Source: Antedon mediterranea
Lineage: Eukaryota > Echinodermata > Crinoidea > Comatulida > Antedonidae
Reading direction: 5' to 3'
Length of the DNA: 64,000 bases
NCBI RefSeq assembly: GCF_964355755.1
Contig: NC_092671.1
Location: 13,308,501-13,372,500 of the forward strand
Numbering within the stretch: the first letter of the stretch is position 1; each line of letters starts with the position of its first letter. This document shows positions 43,001 to 49,399 of this stretch, one piece after another. Both the position numbers and the translations under genes were made by a program. Under the pieces are notes generated by a model. It searched no databases, was not told where the DNA came from, and worked only from the letters and a program-made list of their open reading frames with translations.

Positions 43001-44668
43001 GTAAATACATTTTCCAAATCTAGATTGTGAACACCACTTAAAAAAATAAATCTGGCTATTTCTTGTTTTTAAATTGTTGCCTGTTTTCATACAGATTTTG
43101 ACGAGTGTACAGCGAGTGATCCATGCGACAATGGCAATTGTGTCAACTTTATCGGAGGATTCAAATGCGAGTGCCAACCAGGATACAATCCAGCTAACGA
43201 AAATGGCACAATATGTGAAGGTATGGTGTTTGCAGAGTAACATTCTGAACACCAAGATGGTAGTTACTACCGTATAGTAGGCATGCCAGACATGCGTTAC
43301 ATGAAATAATAATATTTTGACTTTTTCAGATATTGATGAATGTGCGAAACGTGAATGCCATTTGAACTCTACATGTATGAACATACCCGGTTCATTCATG
43401 TGCAGCTGTAATAATGGCTTCTATGGTAACGGATTCATGTGTCAAAATTATGATGAATGCTCTGATCCTAATACGTGTGACGTCAATGCAGTGTGCCGGG
43501 ACACTATTGGTTCATTTGTCTGCAGTTGCAGTGACGGGTATGCTGAAAGCACGAATGACACTTGCGTTGGTGAGTTTACCGTTTTGAACTTTATTGGTAG
43601 GTGTTCATTGGCGTTGGCAACAGCAATGCAGAACTGGAGTAACTGCTCTAAAGAATAGTGGAAAGAATTATCAAAATAAATATATAATTTGTTCATTTTC
43701 ACAATTTTGCAGATATAAATGAATGTGATTTATCAACATCTGTCTGTGATAAAAATGCAGACTGTTTTAACGAAAACGGTAGTTACTATTGCATGTGCAA
43801 AAAAGGCTACGATGGTTCTGACTATAGCGGTGATGACCAGAGTGTCTGTGTTAGTAAGTAGTATTTTAATAGTATATTTTAATCAATATTATTTTTGCGG
43901 TTGGTAATTGTCTGACTTACATTTATAAAAATCGACACAAAGAAAGTTATTATTCCACTTCTTATAAATAAGTCAATGTTTGTTTTCAGATATAAATGAG
44001 TGTTACCACGGTCTTGATGATTGTGACCAAAATGAAGCAACTTGTGTCGATACAGATGGTTCGTATGAGTGCTTTTGTAACCCTGGATTCGCTGGTAATG
44101 GAACACATTGTGATGGTATGTGGATGATTACCATAATGACCCCTGCTCTTTCTTTTAATGTTATAGAACATGAGTATGTTTCTATAATTAAACAGTGTAG
44201 CCTTTGGCAGTTTCTCTTATTTTATAACTAATGCATTTATTTCGGTTTTGTTTCAGATATTGACGAATGTGATGACAAACCATGTGACTCAAATAAATTT
44301 GAAAAATGTGAGAACACTTTTGGTTCTTACGAGTGTATTTGCCAAACGAGTTACTACCGTGATGATACAAGTCTACCATGCTCAGGTTTGTGTAACAAAA
44401 CTGTATTTATTATGTTAAAGGACACAGATCGTAGTAGAGCATTACTAATTAGAGCTTTATATTGCCTAAGCATTTTTAAAGCTCTTTAAGGAAAGAATTA
44501 TTTATTTTTCTCTTCTTACATTTTGTAGCTGCGATTACTCAAATGTTAAATGTTAATTTCACGGATGTTAAAGGCGTTAAAATCGGATCTAGTGACCAAG
44601 ATATGGATATTGATCAGGGCCAAGTAAGCCTAGCTGAAGATGTAAGTTAAAGTATTTTTTCACAATAT

Positions 44669-44699
<31 letters not shown>

Positions 44700-47600
44700 A
44701 CCAGCTTTTTGAAAAGTACAGTTTATATAACACTGGATAGATGTTTTCACTTCAAGAAAGATTTAGACATTCTGTATATAATTCTTTCTGAATGCTTCCG
44801 GATAACACGGAAATAAAATTTTTTTACAGGTGTTTGCTCTTTTCAATCGAAGTTCAGAAAGACAAGACTTCTTAGGTGTACAGATTTTATCATTTCAAGC
44901 TTTGCAGTCTGTTGTTGATGTAACATTCAGAATTGATCTCATCTCCGATACTAACTTGACAATCGATGATACAACAATCTTGTTCCTTGATGGTCTGGTA
45001 GGCACGAATAGAGATCGTCTTCCACCGGACAGTTATGTAGTCCTTAGCAGTTTATACGTAAATGTACCAAGTACGCAATTGTATTTGTTCTTTTTAATTG
45101 ATACCTATACTTTATTACAGAGTTTGTATGGTTGTTCATTATACTAATGTTTGCTAAGTACATACACATATATACATATACATCCATGCACTTGAGTATC
45201 AAAATAAATTAACCTGCTTGCGGTTTCTACATACATTAAACCACCCAAGTGTCTAATACATATAGGTATTACGAATTATGTAATTTGATGATCATTCAGC
45301 CCTCCATTAAAGATGTATAATAATAATTATTTAACATTTTTTTTGTTGAATTATGCCATTTTAATGTCACATAATAATACTTAATAGTTATTTACTTTGA
45401 CAAAAAATTTGATCGAAAACAACTGGAATTTAAAACAAAAAAATGGTGAAATTGGCTGCTAGCCAAGGGATTTTTGGTTGAATTTAACCACTTTTTATGT
45501 TATTTTATAAGTGAAAACATTTTTTTTCGGGTTTTTTTCTACGGAAGTGATTTTACTAAACTACAACATCAAAGTCTGAATTAATTAATCTTCATTTTTC
45601 ATGTTTTTGGGGGATAATACATCTTTAAAAACAATCATCCAATTTCCACAAAGGCTCTTGTTGTCTGTGCTTATCAACATGTCAAAATATTAAATACTGA
45701 TCTTAATATTTTTTGTTTTTTTTCTCCAACTACATTTTATAACTTCAAAATAAAGAAAAGAGCACAATTTTAGAATTTTTTTTTTCATTTTAAGTTATAA
45801 ATCCATGTGAAGAGGATTCCGATGATTGTTTACAAAGACATTTCCAGAAGTGTGTATTCAACGGGATCGGCAGAAATTACACATGCGCAGACTGTTTATC
45901 AGGATACACTGAATCTCAGGACAACAGCACATGTTTTGGTAATATTGGCATTATCAGCATTGAATAATTTATGTCTTACTTTAGTATTTTTGTCTACGTA
46001 TGTATATCTAAAAGTTACAGTATCAACCTGACCAACTCCTAATAATGTCTGAAAATAAAGATTGAAATAAAAATCCAACCTTCTTTTCCAGTTGGTGTTA
46101 TTTTTTTGTTCATGTGCATGTTTCACCTGTATTCATTCTTTTAATTGTTGTTGTCGTAGATGTCAATGAATGTGAACTGTCTCCATGTGATGGAAACCAT
46201 GAGGCAGGTTGTGTTAACCAAGATGGTAGCTATTACTGTACTTGTGATATTGGGTACACAAAACCAACAAATGATGGCAACTGCTCAGGTATTATTTTTT
46301 TATTTGTTTTTTTAGCCATAAGTAGTTCAATTCAAACTCTCAACGTGTCCATGTGATGGTTTAAGAATAACTATAGTGCTGCATATTCTAGAATCACAGT
46401 TTCGTAAGAGTGTTGTCACATGATTTTCTACTCCTTTAATATATATTGATACACGCAATGGTTATTAAAGGATGTATCTGTTGATTTATTTTAGATTAGT
46501 GTTGTATTTAATCACTGTATTAGTAATAAACATGTGATTCACAAATATTTAAATCTGGGAAAGAGGTGTAAGTTATAAAAATACAACTAGATTTACATCA
46601 TAATTATTGTAACTCTTCTTTTGCAGAATCAAAGACGTTTAGAGTTGAAGGAACTATTAACCGATTCAACAATGAAGTACAACCAGAGTGGACAAATGAT
46701 TTAAACAATACAGAATCAGCATTATATCAAAATTACTCATCAGTTTTGGCAGAGTTTGTAAGACGATTTTTCTTTTACATCCTATAACTCGATACAACAG
46801 TCTTGATCAAACAAGTTAATTACTTTACAATTATCTCAATTGTGATCTTAGCAACTGTAATGCTATCTATATCATTGTATTAAATCAAATTTTACATCTT
46901 GATTCGCAGATTACTGAAGCATTTGAGAATAATACTGAATACCTTGGAAACGACATAGTTGGTTTTCAAGAGGGTAGTATTATTAGCATATTCACTGTCT
47001 ACTTCAATGTTGGATCGTTAATCAACTATACAATGGTTCAACAAGAACTTCTGATGGCGACTGGTCTCATTGATTTTTCATCCGTCTCTGCAACATGTAA
47101 GTAGATTATTGCATTGTATACTGTTTATTCATTATAGGTAATGCAATACATAACATAAATAACGAAAACAGAACATACTTTTCCATAATTCACAACATAT
47201 TAAATATTTAATTGTGTCTTAATAATGTATGTTACATCTTTATGTAAATCGTTTATTAAATTCTTCACAAATAAAACATTTATTTTATTAATTTATGAAT
47301 GACATATTTCATTTATTTGAAATACTTTTAAGTTTTTATATTTATTTCATAAAACTGTTGATGTCTTGTTGTAGTGCTAGATATTTCATCTATTGGTAGT
47401 ATGTGTGAGGATTATTGTGAAAATGATGCGACATGTACTGAAATAATGCTAAAACCAATGTGCATGTAAGTATAACAATTCCTAATTTTAATTTTCTTAT
47501 TTTAATTTCATAAAAACAATAGAATATTATGTACTATTAATATACGTTTTTCAATAAATGTACATGCAAATACATTTTAACTATAAATCATTATAAATTT

Positions 47601-47970
47601 TATCATAGATGTTCTGATGGCTTTGAGGGAGTTCGTTGCAAAACAGGTAATATTTATTACAAAATATTTAAAAATACAAATCTACATTCGTCAGCATGGA
47701 GCTAGACAATTAGTTATGTTGGATTTTCTAGAATATTTTTCTTACTTCAATTATGCTTTTTAAATAAGGAAATACAGGGCCACTGTAGCTTAGTGAATTG
47801 GTGTATTATTTCTTATTCTGTATTTAAATCCAAATGAAAATTACTGAAAAAATGAAGTGGGTATTAATGACTGGAATGGAGATACAAAATAAAATAATGC
47901 AAACGGCTCAATAACGATAAAGTAACGATGTGGAGAGCTTTCATGCAACACTGCAGCCTTTTATCAGTGC

Positions 47971-48010
<40 letters not shown>

Positions 48011-48930
48011 TGTTTCCTATAGAATCTAAAGTACCATTGCCAGAGGATGCACCTGTACTTATCATTGTGCTTAGCATTTGCTGTTCTCTTCTTGTTGTCA
48101 TTCTTTTCGGTCTGATAACGTATTACATCATTGTCCGTCGTCGAAGTCGTGCAAGTGGCCGCAAGAGATCGCCGCTCGGATTATCAGTGTATAACCACCG
48201 TTACCACGATGACACATCATCAGTTGTTGCTAGTAGTACGAGTGGGGCTAGCAGTAGCATGCATAATAGAAGTGAGACAGATTGGTCAGAGTATGCCAGC
48301 ACAACGGTGGATGACAGAATGAAACATCTAGTTAATGTAATACGAAAGTCACCGTTCATTAATGTAAGTTTATTTATTATATTATTTAGCCGTATTCAGA
48401 TTCACTTTATTTTGTCGTGACACAATGACTGTAACATACTTGACTTTACTTAGGAGCGAATGAGAGCTAATTTCCCGACTGAGTTTACAATGCCATCGGA
48501 TCTTCAAGGAGAATTTATGAGACCATATGTTGCCACTGGACGTGAGGCTGAGCTGCTCGAGTCTGAGGTAATTATTTATTTCATTTTTTTTTTACATTCA
48601 TAATTCAGGAGGATGAATTTCTGTTGGTGTTGAGAATATTATTATTACATGTACCATTGCTATTGCTTTTAAATAAATCACTGCTTTTATAATCACTGAC
48701 ATTGTCAAATTCTGTACTTGCTGCGGTTTTAAAACTAATACATTATACTGAATACTTGTTTTCAATCAGTCTTTTAAATTCAACAATTGTTTTTGTAGGA
48801 GGACAGAACTTCTGTGATGGAACACGAGGTATACAGTAGAGCATTGCGATCAGTAACCGTACCACGAGCACATTTTGACCTAAAAAACAAGGGCCCTACC
48901 CGTCCTCACCTTAGTGACGATTATTTTTAG
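1..48930 (+). CDS. giant MUC4-like transmembrane mucin (5' end outside window, 48 exons seen)
   Basis: This is a single gene, partial at its 5' end. Exons: 1-31081, 31214-31339, 31765-31881, 32092-32265, 32987-33157, 33634-33747, 33980-34102, 34234-34379, 34998-35165, 35278-35430, 35686-36148, 36632-36814, 36972-37091, 37183-37376, 37492-37576, 37776-37961, 38194-38295, 38479-38736, 38860-39015, 39170-39354, 39452-39632, 39836-39964, 40117-40242, 40473-40592, 40824-41069, 41201-41311, 41476-41598, 41841-41963, 42088-42201, 42321-42440, 42608-42727, 42840-42956, 43095-43220, 43330-43569, 43713-43853, 43990-44115, 44257-44385, 44529-44641, 44830-45070, 45795-45938, 46160-46288, 46627-46757, 46910-47096, 47375-47465, 47609-47646, 48023-48363, 48454-48567, 48799-48930. 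All have AG/GT borders and compatible phases, mostly phase 1; the sum is 38,358 nt (12,785 residues plus TAG). Order of domains: mucin repeats, LDLa x2, sushi x2, EGF x2, NIDO, AMOP, VWD, cadherin-like, EGF x2, EGF x18, SEA, EGF x2, SEA, EGF, TM, cytoplasmic tail. NIDO-AMOP-VWD-EGF-TM behind a giant repeat exon is the MUC4 plan. A role as a gel-like or adhesive cell-surface glycoprotein is inferred from the family. The weakest junction is the donor at 45071 (GTACGC). Confidence 0.9.
1500..5300 (+). repeat. 891 bp and 1302 bp higher-order repeats in the mucin array
   Basis: Runs of variant units reappear at fixed offsets. Those at about 1599 and 1989 recur at 2490 and 2880 (offset 891 bp). Those at 2880, 3186 and 3576 recur at 4182, 4488 and 4878 (offset 1302 bp). 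The second pair includes the distinctive GLDK/TTTADV cassette with its extra codon at about 3650 and 4955. These are block duplications several units long. Borders are approximate. Confidence 0.75.
9040..22070 (+). repeat. 6.5 kb higher-order tandem duplication inside the mucin array
   Basis: Copy A (about 9040-15600) and copy B (about 15605-22070) carry the same order of variant units. Diagnostic variants recur at a constant offset of 6567 bp on the left, for example the GVN variant at 9851 and 16418 and the GVY variant at 10864 and 17431. On the right the offset is 6465 bp, for example the rare TTCGAC codon pair at 11961 and 18426. The offset changes by exactly 102 bp because one unit near 11.4 kb in copy A is missing from copy B near 17.9 kb. 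The few substitutions I saw between copies suggest a recent event, such as unequal exchange. Boundaries are approximate. An assembly duplication cannot be excluded from sequence alone. Confidence 0.85.
22120..26870 (+). repeat. dispersed block duplication, offset about 3.66 kb
   Basis: A run of unusual units, including the six-residue insertion SSTGLD, an ALFDS unit and the sequence [11 protein letters not shown], occurs at about 22.3-23.4 kb and again at about 25.9-26.87 kb. The insertion starts at 22581 and 26244, an offset of 3663 bp (36 full units less one 9 bp deletion). The second copy ends at about 26866, where a unit is truncated and joined out of register to the 3' subfamily, a likely recombination junction. 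Confidence 0.7.
27200..30650 (+). repeat. 1224 bp and 510 bp higher-order repeats in the 3' subfamily
   Basis: Marker units recur at whole-unit offsets. The SLDITIQED unit occurs at 27721 and 28945 (offset 1224 bp, 12 units). The GFD unit occurs at 28457, 29681 and 30191 (offsets 1224 and 510 bp, 12 and 5 units). Units here are typified by QED, TSTT and LFGS and by the Asn-Val-Thr change, so this end of the array is homogenised separately from the 5' part. Confidence 0.75.
31214..31881 (+). CDS. two LDL-receptor class A domains (exons 31214-31339, 31765-31881)
   Basis: Each exon is symmetric phase 1-1 and encodes one LDLa module. The first has six cysteines with [14 protein letters not shown] and [11 protein letters not shown]. 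The second has [19 protein letters not shown] and [10 protein letters not shown]. The acidic Asp/Glu cluster near the end of each matches the calcium-binding site of LDLa repeats. They sit directly after the mucin array, so they mark the start of the folded ectodomain. A ligand- or calcium-binding role is inferred from the family only. Confidence 0.92.
31340..31764. other. intron 2 with a small hairpin element
   Basis: This 425-base intron holds an imperfect inverted repeat at 31363-31469, described as a separate mobile-element entry. I see nothing else in it. Confidence 0.7.
31363..31469. mobile_element. GGACGCAAC hairpin element, copy 1 (MITE-like)
   Basis: The element starts with TTGGACGCAAC and ends with its reverse complement GTTGCGTCCAA. 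Inside, TGACCAATCAC on the left pairs with GTGATTGGTCA on the right, so the whole 107 bp could fold back. A related copy lies at 55639-55766. No transposase is present. I could not define a target-site duplication. Confidence 0.6.
32092..33157 (+). CDS. two sushi (CCP) domains (exons 32092-32265, 32987-33157)
   Basis: Two phase 1-1 exons of 174 and 171 bp each encode one CCP module. The first runs from ETC to SPQC with [14 protein letters not shown] and the conserved Trp in KWSNESPQC. The second has the four cysteines of a [17 protein letters not shown] and [12 protein letters not shown], but Tyr (DGKYNE) where the conserved Trp normally stands. Sushi domains mediate protein-protein contacts. 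The order LDLa then CCP before EGF and NIDO differs from vertebrate MUC4. Confidence 0.92.
32329..32898. mobile_element. AT-rich inverted-repeat element in intron 4 (MITE-like)
   Basis: The left end (GCCTCAGCTGTCTGAAG at 32329) and right end (CTTCAGACAGATGAGGC, ending 32898) are reverse complements with one mismatch. The inverted homology continues inward for about 90 bases. Inside is a direct duplication of a segment containing TTGGTTTTAGCATTATA (about 32430 and 32533) and a short palindrome at 32751-32767. It has no coding capacity. It fills most of the 721-base intron. Confidence 0.65.
33158..33633. other. intron 5, nothing recognised
   Basis: This is 476 bases of AT-rich intron sequence with a TAGGCCTA octamer at 33382. 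I see no other feature; the short open frames here have no recognisable features. Confidence 0.6.
33634..34102 (+). CDS. EGF and calcium-binding EGF (exons 33634-33747, 33980-34102)
   Basis: Two phase 1-1 exons encode EGF modules. The first begins [16 protein letters not shown] and has six cysteines. The second begins DVDEC and contains [19 protein letters not shown], the canonical calcium-binding EGF pattern with the Asn hydroxylation-type consensus. They link the sushi pair to the NIDO domain. Confidence 0.93.
34234..36148 (+). CDS. NIDO domain (exons 34234-34379, 34998-35165, 35278-35430, first part of 35686-36148)
   Basis: The module matches the extracellular NIDO domain of nidogen, MUC4 and alpha-tectorin. 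It has an N-terminal [11 protein letters not shown], then [11 protein letters not shown], the strongly conserved APFWTDVDL followed by [37 protein letters not shown], and the closing IIGYNRGD and LRGRWIYR. Two internal introns are phase 0, unlike the phase-1 introns around EGFs. The last exon runs on into the AMOP domain (from about 35962). The 618-base intron 34380-34997 shows nothing recognisable. Confidence 0.93.
35962..37091 (+). CDS. AMOP domain (end of 35686-36148, 36632-36814, 36972-37091)
   Basis: AMOP hallmarks are [35 protein letters not shown] with the paired cysteines, then YYCCGAS and the closing [16 protein letters not shown] occurs next to NIDO and VWD in MUC4 and beside VWD and sushi in SUSD2. 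Its function is thought to be adhesive. At 36148 I chose the donor GTAGGT (phase 1) because the next exon then continues the domain in frame; the alternative GTAAAA six bases later is weaker. The intron 36149-36631 contains an A-rich tract (about 36476-36555). Confidence 0.93.
37183..38736 (+). CDS. von Willebrand factor D domain and its C-terminal extension (five exons)
   Basis: Exons 37183-37376, 37492-37576, 37776-37961, 38194-38295 and 38479-38736. The start [18 protein letters not shown] is the canonical VWD opening. The end [16 protein letters not shown] with NGDILP and IFDYGETW is the canonical VWD close. The central part is less conserved and cysteine-poor, as in the MUC4/SUSD2 type. 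After it, [16 protein letters not shown] resembles the short region that follows VWD in MUC4- and SUSD2-like proteins. The intron before the last exon carries a decoy copy of the acceptor region. Confidence 0.92.
38860..39354 (+). CDS. cadherin-like (CADG-type) fold and start of an EGF (exons 38860-39015, 39170-39354)
   Basis: Residues [15 protein letters not shown], then [17 protein letters not shown] and, across the intron, SGLFTWTP and [12 protein letters not shown], fit the dystroglycan-type cadherin-like pattern (x-T-A-x-D-P-x-G ... G-x-F-x-W-x-P ... A-x-D). The second exon ends with CECHNGGIC, the first half of an EGF completed in the next exon. The fold assignment comes from motif reading only and is moderately sure. 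Confidence 0.75.
39452..39632 (+). CDS. end of one EGF plus one further EGF-like module
   Basis: The exon completes the preceding EGF with [12 protein letters not shown] and then encodes a second module, [17 protein letters not shown] to [12 protein letters not shown]. It enters in phase 0 and leaves in phase 1, so it connects the cadherin-like exon pair to the phase-1 EGF array. Confidence 0.88.
39836..44385 (+). CDS. array of 18 mostly calcium-binding EGF domains in 16 exons
   Basis: All 16 exons are phase 1-1. Most start with the calcium-binding signature (DVDEC, DINEC, DIDEC, DFDEC or NINEC) and carry six cysteines. Two are less typical: KIDVC at 41201 and ATSPC at 42088, the latter without the Asp/Glu calcium signature. 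Exons 40824-41069 and 43330-43569 each hold two modules; the rest hold one. Tandem calcium-binding EGFs form a stiff rod, so this part likely holds the mucin and NIDO/AMOP/VWD head away from the membrane. Introns of about 90-380 bases separate the exons and show nothing else of note. Confidence 0.94.
44529..45070 (+). CDS. SEA domain 1 (exons 44529-44641, 44830-45070)
   Basis: About 118 residues with SEA-like pattern: a first half of alternating hydrophobics ([15 protein letters not shown]), VFALFNR, then [24 protein letters not shown]. The usual cleavage motif Gly-Ser-Val-Val-Val is here QSVVDV (44905-44922), lacking the Gly, so self-cleavage is unlikely. The exit donor GTACGC at 45071 is unusual. 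It is chosen because only a phase-1 exit joins the next exon (45795) in frame. The assignment to SEA is by pattern and position. Confidence 0.75.
45071..45794. other. intron 39 with a possible inverted-end insert
   Basis: This 724-base intron contains TTAAAGATGTAT near 45308 and its reverse complement ATACATCTTTA at 45617-45627. The pair brackets about 320 bases of T- and A-rich sequence and might mark a small non-autonomous element. The evidence is weak because the arms are only about 11 bases. Confidence 0.4.
45795..46288 (+). CDS. two EGF-like modules between the SEA domains (exons 45795-45938, 46160-46288)
   Basis: The first module ([10 protein letters not shown] ... [20 protein letters not shown]) is a divergent EGF. 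The second starts [10 protein letters not shown] with [15 protein letters not shown] and is a standard calcium-binding EGF. Both exons are phase 1-1. Confidence 0.88.
46627..47096 (+). CDS. SEA domain 2 with candidate self-cleavage site (exons 46627-46757, 46910-47096)
   Basis: The domain begins [18 protein letters not shown] and continues [33 protein letters not shown] and [17 protein letters not shown]. This matches the SEA fold (F-x-G-x-I, W, Y, then G-S-hydrophobic, then F-x-V-x-F). The Gly-Ser-Ile-Ile at 46973-46984 occupies the place of the GSVVV autoproteolysis site of MUC1-type SEA domains. The intron inside the domain is phase 0, as in SEA domain 1. Confidence 0.85.
47375..47646 (+). 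CDS. membrane-proximal EGF split by a phase-2 intron (exons 47375-47465, 47609-47646)
   Basis: The module is [14 protein letters not shown] to KPMC in the first exon and [13 protein letters not shown] in the second. It is the only EGF in the gene split by a phase-2 intron, and its second exon is just 38 bases. The position between SEA and the transmembrane helix parallels membrane mucins. The following intron (47647-48022) has a TA microsatellite close to its acceptor. Confidence 0.85.
47973..48006. repeat. TA dinucleotide microsatellite
   Basis: About 17 TA steps lie just upstream of the acceptor of the transmembrane exon (48023). This is a site prone to length change. Confidence 0.85.
48023..48930 (+). 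CDS. transmembrane helix and 157-residue cytoplasmic tail (exons 48023-48363, 48454-48567, 48799-48930)
   Basis: A hydrophobic stretch of 27 residues (48055-48135, with [18 protein letters not shown]) is followed at once by the basic stop-transfer VRRRSR. This gives a type I topology with the mucin outside. The tail is Ser-rich ([12 protein letters not shown]), holds several tyrosines ([20 protein letters not shown]) and ends SDDYF, followed by TAG at 48928-48930. The tail has basic and acidic patches that suit cytoskeletal or signalling contacts, but I recognise no named domain. Confidence 0.92.
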
Positions 48931-49390
48931 TACGGTAAGTATTTTACAGATTTGAAGAATATAAACTCACACAAAATTAACCAAGGACATTTACGATGTT
49001 GTATAACTTTGTTGATGATAATGTTGTTGACAGGAGATACAACAGTGATGAGGGATAATTAACATTCTGTGATGTGATGGTGAAAGAGATGGTAAGGTGA
49101 CGCTAGTTATATGACAATAACAATAAGACATGGTGTAAGAGTACGATTAGTGTGGTAACACAAATCAATGTGATTATCGACTGAGGCAAAATGTTAATAT
49201 TGACAAGGGTAATTGAGGACAATTTCATAATATTTTGCTACAAAATAATTATCAATTATTTATCAACCTTTTTTCTTTTATTTTTCCAGACATTAAATGG
49301 AATCTTCTCTCTCATGGAAAGCTGCTGTTAATAACCCGTTTTGACATAAAAACGGAACCAATGAATAAAAATGTATTTAGAAAATATATC
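48931..49390 (+). other. 3' UTR with probable intron
   Basis: Four bases after the stop there is a good donor (GTAAGT at 48935). A pyrimidine-rich acceptor TTATTTTTCCAG ends at 49289, so the 3' UTR is probably spliced (intron 48935-49289). A junction this close to the stop would not be expected to trigger decay. Transcript ends probably lie about 15-25 bases after the AATAAA at 49364. Confidence 0.5.
49364..49369 (+). promoter_or_regulatory. polyadenylation signal AATAAA
   Basis: This is a canonical hexamer about 75 bases into the presumed last exon, downstream of the TAG at 48928. Other A/T-rich hexamers occur further on, so alternative ends are possible. Confidence 0.55.
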
Positions 49391-49399
49391 ATTTAAGCA

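Noticed and set aside
43448-43702. Minus-strand open frames opposite the EGF exons
   Set aside because: They overlap well-supported plus-strand exons and have no domain or splice support.
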